From Nymphaea colorata (lineage: Eukaryota; Streptophyta; Magnoliopsida; Nymphaeales; Nymphaeaceae): 64,000 bases of DNA. The notes beneath the pieces were generated by a model, which was given only the letters and a program-made list of their open reading frames with translations, did no database searches and had not been told where the DNA came from. Both the position numbers and the translations under genes were made by a program. Of this stretch, positions 10,649-25,600 are shown in pieces; position 1 is the stretch's first letter; every line of letters begins with the position of its first letter. The DNA lies in contig NC_045139.1 of NCBI RefSeq assembly GCF_008831285.2, positions 22,798,412 to 22,862,411 of the forward strand, given 5' to 3'.

Positions 10649-13600
10649 GTGCGATGTCTTATGCATCCACATTTTCAGATTCCCAGATAATATATTTTGT
10701 TTGTCTCTTGTTCTTCTTCGTTCTCTTCGGTTGTCATATGTCTTGCTTGATCTTAGCTACTCTCTTGTATAAACGTTTTCTCTCTTCTGGAGCGACAGAT
10801 TTAAGGTGTTTTTTTCATATGGTGTGCTGATTCAATCTTTAGTCCTTGTTCACTGGAATGTTGATTGCTACTAGAGGTGTGAGCTAAAGTAGTCCGTCGC
10901 AGGATATTTTTATTTGCTCTATCGTTTATTCGCCTGTTGTATAATACGCCTACTTGCTACTTTTAGTCGTTATGATTTATTCATGTTGATTAGGAGGTAT
11001 CATTTTTCTTATGCGACGGAGATGACCTCAATTAGCATGCTCATGTTCATCAAATGCCTGCCATCATGTTTGTATCCATTATATACCTTTTCAGTGAGTT
11101 CGCATAATGAGACAATTTCCTTATTTGTTGGAAATGGAACTTCACTGTATTGAAACCTTTCATCATCTCACTAGGAAGCCGTTCAATTGCAGAGAATTCC
11201 AACGTATAGAAGGCAAACGATTATCTTTTCCTGGCCTCCATGGGCCGCTTCCCTAGAATATTCTTTTGTTACGGGTCCAGCTTTTGACTTCCCATCATTT
11301 TCTTAACTGTTAAGTCTTTCTCTTTAATATTTATTACATGCAAGCACACCTAGGACTAGCCAACAAGCTAGAGTGACCTTGTTTAAGCTAGTCCTTTCAA
11401 TACAAATTCAAGTATGAACCCATTCTCTCGTTTCATGAGCTGGAGTTGAGCTTGAACCACTTCATTTTAATTAGCAATATTTCTCCAATGGGGTCAGACT
11501 GCAAGAATGGAATATCTTAGTTAGCACCTTTGTATGTCATGTTTATAAATTCCAGTAAATAAATAAGTAAATTATTGTTCATATTTTACTTCATAGGATG
11601 CATACATGCAAGAGAGATGTATCTGCTTTGGTTGTTGATCCTAAAACTTAATTGAAATGGATATTTGCATGTGTTTGGCAATAACAAATAGTATTGTTGT
11701 GATATTTATGGCGAAAATGGGAAATTATTTATTGGATTACTTGTTTTACTCATTGTTGCTAATAGTAGTCTAGTTTGATGTAAACAAAATAGAGTAATTT
11801 TAAATAGGCCAATAAAAGGTCGTTAGTAGTAGATTAGGACTGAAGTTGGGCATGAAACCAATGGCCCATACACAATTGGTTTTCTAGCATTTATTTATTG
11901 ACTGATCAAGAGGAAGCATCTATCTTCCTTTTAGGTGGAAAACTCCTCAACTGTTTTGTGATCTTCTTTTTTTGTTTTATTAGGTTAAAGTCTTCATCAA
12001 CTTGTATTAGAGCCATGGTGAAGCAGGAGATAAGGAGGGTTATGTTATTAGTGGTGGAAACATATTGATAATAGGTGGTAGGCAATATTCAGAATTGGGC
12101 CTTTGAGGACCAACAAATATGATGATGGAAGAAAATTATAAGTGGCCTAGGTGGTAATGCTTGAAGACTTGAAGGTGGAATGGCAAGATCTCCAAGGCTT
12201 TGCAATGATTTATTGTGCAAATGGAGATGGATCATATCTGAGTCTGTCTCAGACCAGACCATGCGGCATAAGTACCTGTCTCCTAGAAATGGCATATAGA
12301 CATGGGTATGTCACCCAAAATAACTCAACTCATCCTTGAGTGTCTTGAGAATGCTGAAATATGTTGCAAGCAACTTTGATTCCAGTCAATGGTCCTTTTT
12401 TTTTGAGTTGATGAATACAAGTAATGTTACCTTGTGATAACTGCTGCTCAAGATCAAGCATACTTCGACCCATGATTTATGCAGCTCTTGCTATATCCCT
12501 GAAGATAGAATCAGTAACCATGAAACAACCAGTGTTGTACGTACTGTACGATACAGAGCCATATCGTATGATATGTATTGTATTGTTTAGTATTTAAGAT
12601 ACGATACACCCCCGGTATCGTAAATGACGGGTGTTCGCACGTATTGTGCGATACAGACTCCGTATCGTACGATACAGGTTTATTACAAAAAAGGGGGCCC
12701 AACATCTACTTATTCGACTTCTTTTTGTAAAAACGCTGCCGTTCTTCATTTCTAACGTTGAGATAGTGCCGTCTTGGAGGGAAATCATCCATTTCCACCG
12801 TGAAATCAGCGATTTTCACCGTGAAATCATCGATTCAACCATAGATTTGTGCGTGGGTGGCTGATTTTCGTTGGGAGAAAAGAGGTTTTTTTTATTTCTT
12901 CTCCGTAAGGTATGAAATCTCTTGTTTTCACCATATGTTGGTGAGGATCTTCAAATTCATGAAGATGAAGAAGAAGATGGAGATGAGGATGAGAATGAAG
13001 ATGATGAAGATTATAAATGAGAGTCGAGAGAGTGCTTTCATTTTATATGTTTTGTCATTGAACATTTTCACAATTTCATTATCATCTTGTGATGTAATAC
13101 ATAACATGTAAAACTTGTTTTTTAATGTGGTATCTCATAGACTTATGGATTTTATGACTTATGAATCTATGGCTATGAAATTTGTGCTTCCTAGTTCCTA
13201 CATTGATATTGTTATGAATTTTGATGTTTATGAACGATGAAGGTGTAACTTTATAGCAATAATAAGTCTATCATTCTCTAAAACATGTTTTTTATGAAAA
13301 ACACATTATCCTTGATTTTTACTGATTTTTTATGAATTTTTCGATTTTTTTTCAAAATTTTCTGATTTAATTTATATTTTTTTAAAAATTTACGATCCGG
13401 TTACGATACGTTACGATACGGCGTATCTTAAAGCCAAAACGATATGACTTACGATACACTTTTTACAACATTGGAAACAACCATTTCATGACATTGATTT
13501 AATACTTTTTGATTAGTTGAAGGTGGGGCAGGTTTGGTCTACGATCCATTGGCCAAAAACAAATTTATTTGGGCATTGAATGCCATTTACATAGCCCTAT

Positions 13601-16600
13601 GCTATGTGGAATAGTTATCTCCAAGAAGAGGTGAAGGAACCAACATTGCATTTGGTTGCCCAACTGATGAAAAAGGTGAGGTGAAGCAGATGAATCATTA
13701 GGACTAATGTAGCTGTCTTATATAGCTGGTGGTCTATGTCACATAGGTATGGGTGCTGGTGCGGGTACGAATACAGATTACTTTTCAACGCACACACACA
13801 TATATCATAGTCACAAATAACGTCTCGGAGTTTTAAATGGTGAGGTTTTTCTTGGGTATAATACGGCGAGTTTGAAAAAAAGGGAAAAAAAGAAAAAAAT
13901 ATGGTAAATCCTATGATACACTGGTATGCCTGTAAAGGTGAAGTACCCGTCTGGTACCGGTACGACACCGGTACCGATACCGGTACGGGCTTGGGTACGC
14001 CGATGGTGCGCCGTTGACCGTACCGGGTACGGTCAATGCACCGGAGGCCGTATCCATCCATTTTTGGACACAGTCAAATGTGATCGAGTCCAAATCTGTC
14101 CGTTTTTATTTTTAATGATTATTTGATTTTTACTTTTAAAACCATTTTAACGTTAAACAAAAAGAAACGAAACCCTTAAAACTTAAAGTTTTCGTTAGTC
14201 TGTTCTTACCTCTCACCGAGCGACGACAACGGTGATGGCAACGGCGACTGCGACCGGCGACGGCAGCGGCGACTGACGACGGTAGCGGCGACAGCAGACG
14301 GTAGGAGGCGATTGTCACAATACTTTTTTTTTCTTTTTTCATTTTTCTTTTCATTTTCATCGGCCCCACCCTTGCCTTCGCCGTTGGCGACGACTGCCGA
14401 CGGTGACGACCGCCACCCCTGTTCTATTTTCTGTGTTCACGGTGTTCTGCTTGTTTCTTTCCTTCTGTTTTTTTCAATAACAGTTGTTTTTCTGTCTCCA
14501 GCCAGTCTTCCTCTCCTGTTGCTCGAAACTCTCACATGGAAGTCGTCTCTCTCGCCGCCTCACTCTCCTGCACACTCGCCGTCTCCCTCTCCTACTGCTC
14601 GAAACCCTCACACTGAAGTCACCTCTCTCACCTTTCGATCAACCTTCTCTATCTCTGTGTCTCTCTGTTTCCTTATGCAATACGTGTCATGCCTCTTTTG
14701 TTTTCTCCTGCCAATTTTAGAATTGTAAAGCTCAACCAGAGCGTACTCTTTTGTCTCTGTCAGTGCTTACTTCCTTCTTTTATTATCTTTGTTTTCTCAT
14801 TTTTAAGAATACACATTTTTGTATCTGAATTTCTTCTCTGAGCTTGAAGATGACATTATGCAAAATACAGCAGAATAATGCTAGTTCTTTAAATTTTGAA
14901 TGTTTTGATACAATTTTTGTGTGTGGATTTCTTGTATGCTCTTGAAGGCATAATTTTCAAGAATATTGCATATCCTTATGAATATGTTGTTCTGTTTGTA
15001 ATTTTTGATATATAAATGTGCGAATAGGTTATTTTGTTTGAAATTTTTTGACATATATATGTATATGTGCATGTGTGTGTACGATCGTACCCCCGTACCC
15101 AAATTTTTTAAAAATGGTCCGTACCCGTATCAGCACCGGCACCTGTACCCGTACCCGTACCCGTACCTATGTGACATGGGGTAAATCTTTAAAAATTTTT
15201 AAAAAACTAAAAATGGAGGAAAAATAAAACAAGTGAGAAACTAATAACACAAATATCAAAAGATAAGTAGATTTACAACAAATAAAAGAAAAAACTGTTT
15301 GCCATTAAAAAAAATTGAAAAAATGAAAAAGTGAAAAAAACTCGAAAAAAATGTGATTTTCATTTTTAACGTTTTTTTAAAGTTTTAAATGGCCATTTAA
15401 TTTATTGCTTTTTTTTTTGCATTTTTTTCAAAATAAAACGTGTTTACTATGTGTGTATATATATATATATATCACAAAATTGGAATTCAAACAAACAAAA
15501 TAGCATATTCATAAGTCATGAGACCACCCCTCCAATGAAAAGTTCATAGTTTAAGGGAACCATTCAAGTAGAAAGATCAACTATTGCTCCTGTAGCATGC
15601 TCATCGACCGATGGGCAACCATTCATTGAGGTAACATGGTAGAACCTGATTCATGACCCAACAAGAACCAAGATAGAAATTAAGTATTCCATTATACACA
15701 AGATACAATGGTCACATATAACCACACTCAATATTTCTAGTCAAAGATATACAATCAAATGGATTCATAATGTTTCTATTAGTAATGTGTTGGTTATAGA
15801 TAAGCTTCCATGACAAAATTAGATCCTCATAAAACAGAAGAGGATCACCACGAAATATCAAACCGGTGAGAAACAGGAACCAACATTAATGACATTGTTC
15901 GCTAGTTCTGCATATTTTCATGAACGTCAGAGAAAAGAAGAGAAAATATTTAATAGGGCCAACAAAACCGTAAAATCGAGCCCTAATTCATATGAAACCC
16001 CAAGGAAAAAAAAAAGGAACCAACCAAAAAAAAAAGAAAAGAAAAGGAACCAACTGAAAAAAAGGCCGAATTGAGCCCTAGTTCAAATGAATCCAAAGAT
16101 TGAGTAAGCAAAAAAGGCCCAAATGACCAAGAAAAATTACCTCAGATAATCAAAAGATTGAGCAAAAAGCACCAAATGATACAGAGAGAGAGACGGTAGT
16201 GTCACTCGGAATCCTCGAGAGTCGAATAGAATCATTGAGGAAACTATTTAACTTTCGGTGAAGACCCCTTTCTCCGTTGATAGCTTATTTTCTCTCTAGG
16301 ATTTTAACAGGACCAGACTCTTGCAGTTCAGTACGATACTATAAAAATTTATAGGCGTCACTTTTCGCTAGAGAAGTCGTCGGTCATCGGACAAGTCGCT
16401 GTTTGTTGGAGAAGTAGTCGTTCTCTAGAGTGGAGCTTGCTGTCGTTGATTGCTGTGGGTGAAATGCAGAAACCGTCGAGGGCTCTGTGTTTTCTCTTTA
16501 ATGCTTTCTCTTTAACGTTAAAAAAACACATAAACCCTAGCTTGTGGACGTTTTTGGACTCAGTGATCGAGTCCGAAAATTGATGGATACGTACTCGGGT

Positions 16601-19600
16601 ATGTTGCGCAGTACCCAGGGAGTACCTGAGTACGTACCGGCACATGTACCGATACATAAATAATTAAAGAGACATGAATTTTAAAGTGGTTCAGCCAATA
16701 GGCCTACGTCCACTGCTCTATCATTTCTTGCTTTGTTTATATAAACATCCATAGAACTATACCCCTTTTTCAAATCTTGAAACTGTGATTTTAACTATAT
16801 TATTCGAGCCCTGGATTGAGCAGCATAAGACTCTGCTTAAGAGCACTCCAAACCTCTAGAGAGGTTTTTAAACCAATAATTTGGGTATGTATTGCTTCAG
16901 ATAAAGAGGACTTAATCCAACTCAAAAGTAACTGATCGTTTCTCGGCCATTCAATATATTCTGGACTAATTTCAGTTGTTCCAAATCTAAACATTGATGG
17001 AGCAGGTTTGCTTCCATCAATATATCCCATAAGATCAAGATTGAGGTGCATTGAGATTCGTAAATAAGATAATTTTCAGCATTTAACTTGATTGTGAGAA
17101 AATGCTGTAAATTGCTTGGGTATTGAAGAGGAGAAGCAAGAAAATTCATACCCGTATTAGAGTTGACTCCCGTATTTGATGATGCTTCTTGATTTGCCAT
17201 GAGAATGAAAAGCCCCAACACAAGATGTAATCCTTAGAATCTAGCAGCAGCTTCAACCCTATTTCAGGATGCAAGGAAGGTGACACGGAAATTTGGAGTG
17301 GAAGATCATTAAGGCAACCGGAGAAACCCCCTTGGGATCGAGCCACAACTGCAACAAGGGAGTATGGTGAATAGGGTCATTCAAGCACCCTTGGAGCCTG
17401 GGTTGGGGCTGATTCATTCAAGGATGGAGATATGGAAGGCACGACAATTGAGTCAAAGGATCAGAAGGGATTCTCGATTCAGAACAAAAAATCGATGTCG
17501 AACCCTATCTCTCATCCTCTTGTTGAAGGCAATAACAGCTTCACTTTAGGGGATGAGGACCCTATACCACTCTTCGATGGCTGTGGTATGGCTGACGTTA
17601 TCTTGCAAAAGGGCTATGGTAAGGCGACAACTACGTTTTCACCCTTAGTGATGCTGAAAAATCGAGCGCAGGGAAACAATACTCAACTGCCATGGTCACC
17701 TTTGCAAGGCCCCCAAGAAAATTCTGCAGAAAACGAATTTGTCATAGGTTCAGTTTCCACGGGGACACACCTGGAGGTGTCTTCCCTGCTGAAAGGAGCC
17801 TTGAAAAAGGATGGAACTGAAGACATTCAGAATGAAAGAGAATTGGTTACACGTCACAACGACCCCATTATGGAGTAAACACCTTTGGGCCATGGGGAGT
17901 TCTGCTACTGAGCGAGACTCAAGATATGCAAGAGGCCTCGAAAGTGTATGTCGAATTTCAGAACAGAGAGCTTGAAATAGACGAGGCAACTTCATGCTGC
18001 AGCATGGCAACCGAGGGTCCTAAAATTGGGGGAAGTAAGGGTCCAGCAGGTTATACAGATGGCCGTCAGAGGTACGTTTTTTCCATTGCCTCAGACTGCT
18101 GCCTAAGGATACAATCTTCAGCCGTTTAGTGGAGGTTACTTTGGAGGTGACAATTGAGGCTTTACACCGCTAGCCCTTTTTGAGGATTTTCGGAGGCTCC
18201 CTTGTCAAAACATCCTTCCATAGCTTTAGCAATTCCATCTGCCTGACATTATTACCTGCCATAAGAGGTGAGGTTCATGCTGGTTTCATTCGGGAGGAGC
18301 TAGGTCCACATCTGCATGATGTGTTTAGAGTCTTTAGACTGAGAACAATGAGAGGCCTTTGGGTTCAGGTTTCAAGTTGGAAATACGCAAGATCAGGCTT
18401 TGGTTTAGTATGCGAGCTTCTTTGCTAGCGGCCGTGATAAGGGATAGCCTTAAGGATATTCATGGGACTCATTCACTACGTCAACACCTATGGCAACAAG
18501 GTGTCTCTACGGTCCATCCAAGGATTTCTGTTCATGTGAAGGCATAAATGAGTTACCAGACCCTCTGGATGTTGTGGGTGGTTGAAGAGACATTCCACCA
18601 TCACAACCAAAGTGTCCTGGAAGCGTGCTGAAAAGGGCATTGTGCTGAGGAGACTAATGCTCATGTCTTAATAAAATGTAAAATAGCTAAGGAAGTTTGG
18701 AGGTATATTGCTGCAAAGTTTGGTAGAGTGAAGTTTCCCCAAGGTGAGATTGCAGCTGAGTTCAAGAGATGGCTACAACCTAGGATATCGGGGAAGTGGA
18801 GGCCTCGATGCTGGAGGATGACCTTTTTAATTGTTTGCTGGAATATGTGGCGCCTCTGAAACAGATGTTTCCATGACAGTCTTGAACCCCAGATTAGTAG
18901 GTTCAAAAGAGAAGTTTGGAGGAATTGCATGGATAGCTTTTCCTCTGTCAGATGGCCTTCTGAGACAGAAATTAAATTGAGAATTTGGATGAAAGTTGGG
19001 TCTACAGTGTTGACACCATCGACTCAGATAGAAATGGAATGTTAATTAACATTGTTAGAGCTCAAACCAGGCGTGGACTGAAAATAGTTGGATTAAGCTA
19101 TGTGGATAATGGGCAAATGGGCTGTGTCGTGACTATCAAGGATCGTGGAAGGATTCATGAAGGAGAAATGGAAGTATTGGAGCGTATTCTCAGATTCCAT
19201 AAGGAATATGGTGGTGTCTATGTAATCGTTTCCCCTACTAAAGATTGGGTGAGGAAAACTAGACAGCAACTGGAAGGAAGAAGGCCAAATGCAGGCTGGA
19301 CTGGGTGTCTTGACCAACTTCAGATGGAAATTTTTGTGGAGCAGGGTGCTGCTACAGTGACTTAGGATATCTGATCATGGATCATGCCAATGATCCTCAT
19401 GACTATTTTGCTGACTTGAATATGTATAGGCATAGCTTGTAGGCTATGTTATCAATTTTTTTGGTGAAGGGTTGGGTCAATCCTTTGTGCTTATTGTAAA
19501 GATCTGTTTTCTCCTTCCCTTGTATATATCTATTTTGTTGGAATAAAGGTAGGGGGCCTAACCCCCAAGCAAGCTCTTTACTTCAACTTGGAAGGACTCT

Positions 19601-22600
19601 TTCCTAGTCAGTGCAGAAACTTGGACAATAACTGATAGGAGCATATGGATAAGCAATGATGCTTCCAACTAAGAACTGTTTGGCTAGGTAGCATCCCTTT
19701 TTCCACCGTTTGACAAAGACAACCCTTTTTGTCTTGTGAAAAATGCACTGCTTATCACTGGTTTTGTTCTTGGGGAGATGGCACCAGGGCTTAAAATTTT
19801 GACTCGGACTGTTGACAAGGGAGGTCGCTCAAAGACCGTTAGAGCTGGACCCGAACCCCTCGAACTGTCTTTCCCTTCTATCACATTTCTTTTGATAGCA
19901 TTTCATTTCCATGTTTTTGTTTGGATTTGAGTCGGGTGGCTGTCGCCCTGTTTAGGCAGTAGTGGGTTGGGTGAGTAATTAGCAACTTATAACTAATAAG
20001 ACCTGATACCCTGTTTAAGGGATATATACTGAGCTTAATGGGGATTGAAAACGCTAAGACAAAATACAATTATTTCTCGAAGCTCGGCTTCTCCTTGGGT
20101 GTGTGAGTGGGATTAAGCAGGTGCTAACAAAGACATTGAGGAACTTAGCAAGACTTTCAGTCTCACTTAGCAAGAAGTGATGGAATACACTTGAATTCCT
20201 GTCATTAATACCGCATAAGACTATCACTCACAGTAGATTGCGCATTAACATTGAGCTCAGATCAAGTGCAGGAGCACTAGTTCAGTGCATGGAGGGACGT
20301 TACTTGTATATGGCCATCCAGGAGGTAGTCTCTTTGTTTTCATTAGAGAAAAGGGCTTTGTGCAGATCACTATTATAGAGACAGCCTCCCAAATACAACC
20401 ATGCCAACAGTTCTAGGGCACTCTTGAGATTGAATGTCTCCTTTAGCATATCCAGTTACGGATCTCGTCATGGCCAGGTCAGTATATGTTTTATGGGAAA
20501 GTTAGACATAGTAGCTGTTCTACTACTGATCAAAATGGAATGTTAAAAGGCACCAACCTGATGGAAATAAAAAGAACAAAAGAAAATTTATACTGATGAT
20601 TCTTTTTATAATGATGGTCACCTGCTGGAGGGCTTAGGGTCACATGCGTACACCATGAGTTCTGCTTATGCTCATTGCTCACTTTATTAAATGGGCTATA
20701 GAAAAGACCATTAAGAATCTACAAAACTTCTTGTGGCGGATGGAGGTGGCTTCATTTTTCTTCGGTTGATAATACCAATGGATCATAATATTGTTAGACA
20801 ATTTACAAGGATAACATTTTATATGTTCACAGTACAGCGGTGCCAACTAAAGAGATAGGGTTATTGTCACAAGTTTTACATTTACAGTTTCATGGGAGAA
20901 GGATAAGGGTGTTTGTTTACATGCAAGAGAAGATGCCTTTCTAGTTATTCCTGTTTGGGCCACGTGGAATTTTATGTGCAGGAATTACAATTATCAAACA
21001 GCAGCCAAGGTGAAGGATATGGTTATTGGGCTTGACAGTGATTGCTTCCTGATTGAATACAAAGAACAATTATACTGAGAAAAATTAGAAATTGATCAGG
21101 TGCATCTTCTACTTGAGGTCAGTCTGGCGGTAAATTCAAAAGTTGTTCTACAGCTGCTATTTCTCCAGAAACGCATGCATTCGGTGGCTGACCGACAGAT
21201 ATCTAAGTCTGATAGCATGTCGGAGATCCCGAGATTGGGTGAGGGTCAATATTGTGGCATCCGGTCCTTGGATGGTAACCGCTATTTGATCCATATAGGT
21301 TTCAATTCAAGACAGGGCAGGAAGGGACCAAAGGCAAGAAGGCCTGCCTCAACTATCAGAATTTTCTTCACACCTTGAGGACATGGTGTTGTTCAAAGGG
21401 GGGAATATTGTTAGATACCAGGTATAGGATCACGGGTTGGGTTCATGGGACTGACCGGGTAACACCCATAAATAGGGTCGAAAGGCCAGAGAGGTTGTTG
21501 GGTGGGGTGGGGGGGGTGGGATTATCGCTGAACATATCAGTTGTGCCCTTTGAGAGGAGAACCCTAATCTGGGATTAGGGTTGGCGTGTGTGTGGGTTTT
21601 CAAGGGTTCTATTGAAAGGAGGTGATAACTGTTAACGGTGACTAACAGCTGCAGTGGCACTAGCCCGGCCCATTATTTTCTTGGGCCAGTCCAGGCTAGG
21701 ATCTGCTTTTCAGCCCATTATACGGTAATCATGACCCCAAACTGGCCCATTTGGACCGGGTACCAGACTACCTGTCAGGTACCTGGCTTGATGTGCCCAT
21801 TCTTACCTACTGGTACTCTAGCCTGTCCACGTTTTCATAAAATTTTCTGTCAGTGGATGCTGGTCTACTAGTAAAGAGGGCTGCCTGTTGATTTCTTATA
21901 TTTGTCCAACAAATCTGTTATAAAACAGTGGTTCAAGCTGGTTCAGCTCTCCAAGCTTGTGGTTCAGTTTTAGGTTGAAATAAGTAATGTTTGATGCCAT
22001 TGCTGTAGTGTTTGCTGCAACCTGAATGCAACTCTTAGGAAATAATTGAGGCATATATTTTATAAGAACATTTATGAAGATTGCTCTCTGCCATCATGAT
22101 CTTCTGGTAAAAGTGCCTTTTCCTTTCAATCTCTTAATATGTCAGAAAGCTTGGGGAACCTCATTTTGTTGATTGTTAAAAAAAGGTTTCATGAATCAGC
22201 TGTATGTTTGGAAAGTTGCTGTCAAATTCAATCAAAGACCTGAATTTCTTTATCCTTATCGCAGGATGAAGAGTTTAGCATGGGTACTGACCATTGCACT
22301 TTAAGACTGATAAATCATATTCCATATTTGATTTTGCTTCACTAACTTTGATGTGTTTACAGTCAGGTTAGTTGATATCTTTACTATTATTACATTTTCT
22401 TATGATGCAACTTTGGTTGTCAACCCATTGATTAGTTGACTAGTTAATCTATTGAGCAGTTAGTCCATTATTCAATGGGTACAAAAACAGTAAGGCCACT
22501 TTTGTGGACTAGTTGACTTTAACATATATATAAATATATATTGATTCTTGATGATATTTTATGACTTATCTTTTGGCACTTCAGTTTTTCTTTTTTGTAC

Positions 22601-25600
22601 TTATATTGATCATGGTTTTGGAAACTGAATTGAAACTGATCCAGATCTGCTAGTCCTGACTGGTCCATTTGGGTGCTTATCCAACTAGTGTTGATTTCCC
22701 ATTTTGACTACTGCAACTAGTTCAAGGAACCCTCTTTTTTTTTCTTTTTCCCCCTCAAGTAACAACTAACAAATATTGCATTTTCGACTACTACCTGCAA
22801 GTTAACATTATAACAGTGTATTTGCATGTTTGACATTTTTATTGTTTTTCCCGTATTTCCATAGCCAATGCTGATTACGTTGATCTTATTGTATCAGGGA
22901 CTTGAATGAGATTCTCAATGCTTATGAGAGAGGGGAGAAATTTTACCTGTACACAGGAAGAGGCCCATCATCAGAAGCTTTGCACTTGGGCCATCTTATT
23001 CCCTTTATGTTTACAAAGTAAACTTTCTCAACAGGCAGTTCTTCTTTTACTGTCAAATCCTGTTATATGATTATGATTTCAAGTTTATGTCATATATTGA
23101 GTTGATATTATCATATGTATGACAACTATTATCTTTGCTTGTTTGCATTGATGATTCCTATTCTAGTTGACTTACTTTTCTACTTTCTGGTTCATGCTGA
23201 CCTGATCTTTGTTTCTCCTTTTGGAAGTTTGAACTGTATATACATTGTCTATCATGAAACTAAAGCTCTTTGCTTATCTTATATTCTAGGGATGTTTCTT
23301 CCTTCTGTTCACAGACATGCTATGCTCTTGGTGCAAGCTTAAAAAGTGCTGCTTTGCCTGTTACAGGTATTTACAGGATGTGTTCAGGGTTCCTTTAGTA
23401 ATACAACTTACAGATGATGAGAAGTGCATGTGGAAGAATTTATCAGTGGAAGAAAGTAGAAGACTCGCTCGTGAAAATGCTAAAGATATTATTGCTTGTG
23501 GTTTTGACATAACCCGCACATTCATCTTTGCTGATTTTGATTATGTTGGTGGGTGAGTTGCATTGGTTTCCACTCTCTATCTTAGCATATATTGGTTGGT
23601 GACTGCACTTTTATGTTCTTCTGTACCTTTTCTCTTTCCATAAGGGGCACACAATGGAAATGCAAGTATTATCGAAAAAATAAAATCTAAAGATAATCAA
23701 AACATGAGGAAGGGCTGTAGTACTTGATTTATAGTTTGTCATGTCATACTAATGATGGATTTAATTGCTAATTTTCTTGTTGCTGATTAAGAATATCTTT
23801 TTTACAGTGAATTTTACAGAAACATGGTTCGAGTTGGAAAACATGTCACTCTAAACAAGGTGAAATTGACAGCGATACCATTCCTTTGAACTTAATGATT
23901 TGTATCTTGCTTGTCATTCATTAAGGGATCACTCAGCTTGATTGAGGTCTTTTCTTCTAATTTTGTGTGCAAATAATGTTCTGCTATTTTCAGTGGCTTG
24001 ATTTTTGACTTTGTATTTTAGCTCTTTGGTTGCAACATGATTCGTCTAGGAATCAGGGCCACCATCCTGACTCAGGAAATGATGTTTGTTAGAATTGTGA
24101 GTTACTGAGATGCTATTCAACTGGAAGCCGTGATACTGTACTGGACAATTTTTACATAATATTGGCACACTATATTACAAAACAATCCAAGTTTTGGAAC
24201 TGAAAGCAGCACAGATATTGTGTTACAAAATATATTAGTTTTTAAACTTGGATAACTATGTTTCGTGGAGGGACATATCACATCAACATGATGTGCGGCT
24301 TACAGTGCATGCAGCTTCGGTGCCGTAATATTCATAAAAAGAGAAAAAGGAAAAAGAAGAGGAGGTAGAAGGAAGCGGAAGGAGAAGGAGGAACCTGGTG
24401 AAGCTGGAGGAGGAAAGGCAACAGCTGCAAGGTCCAATGTGGCTGCGGGCTAGAGGGAGAGAAAGATTCATTAGGGCTTCAGCATGTCTTTTTTTAACAC
24501 TTTTGAACTTCTCTTCTGTTACAATTTCCAAAAGAAGTTTTGTTTTTCAATTGGCAAAAAGTTTGTAATTTCTTTTACAACACACACACACATGCACACA
24601 TGTATATACATATATGCACTGAGAAAGAGACTCTGAGAGAGAGCAATTAGGTCAGGGACAAATTGCAGACCATTTAAAATAAATTATGAAAGTATCTTTT
24701 CTGCAATCTAAATTCTAACCAGTTCTTATATATATCATACACTTACATGCTAACGTGAAAGCATTTCAAAGAAAATTTTATAAGTGTATGGAAGATTAAA
24801 AAAAAATAAAAAGATAAGTCTAAAGAGTAAAGAAGCATGACACATTTCTGGGGCCAAAAACTTTTAGGGAGTGCTTAATACTTGTTGCAAAGTTTGGCTT
24901 GAGATTTATGCTATATTAGTGCAGGTAGCTGCAATTTTTGGCTTCACTGGTGAAGACCATATTGGGAAGATTAACTTTCCAACTGTTCAGGTTTAACTAA
25001 TCATCTCTTTTTCAGTAACTTGTTCCTTTCCCATTGACTGTGAATAACCTGCTGAATTTTTACTTCATCTATTATCTGGTTCCAGGCTGTTCCGTCGTTC
25101 CCCACTTCATTTCCTCACCTGTTCCATGGCAGGGATCACCTCCGTTGCTTGATTCCATGTGCAATTGACCAGGTAGGGACACTTGTGAACTCTCAGACAG
25201 TTCTTTCAAAATACATGAAACATCTTATTGGGAATGATTCCCAAGTTGCTGTATGAAGGTAGCCCCCTGCTAACTGACCAACCTTTACAAGACAAAACCC
25301 TAAGATGACACACGCACACACACACCCTAATCTCAGATCAGGGCTTCTTCCTGCCAAAGGTAAAATGCTCTTAAAGATTCGATGCTCCCTCCATTCTGGC
25401 CATTGGCCCTATTTATTGATGTTTAGGGTCAGTCCAATGGACCCGACCCACGATCCCGTACCTGATATCTAACAATACTCCCCCCCTTGAAAAGAACCTT
25501 GTCCCAAAGTGTGAAGATACAAATCAAATGTTGATCGATAGGAGTCCTCCCCTGATTGCAGCCAAATAGGGCAGTGGCTGACATTAAAATCATGGCTCAA

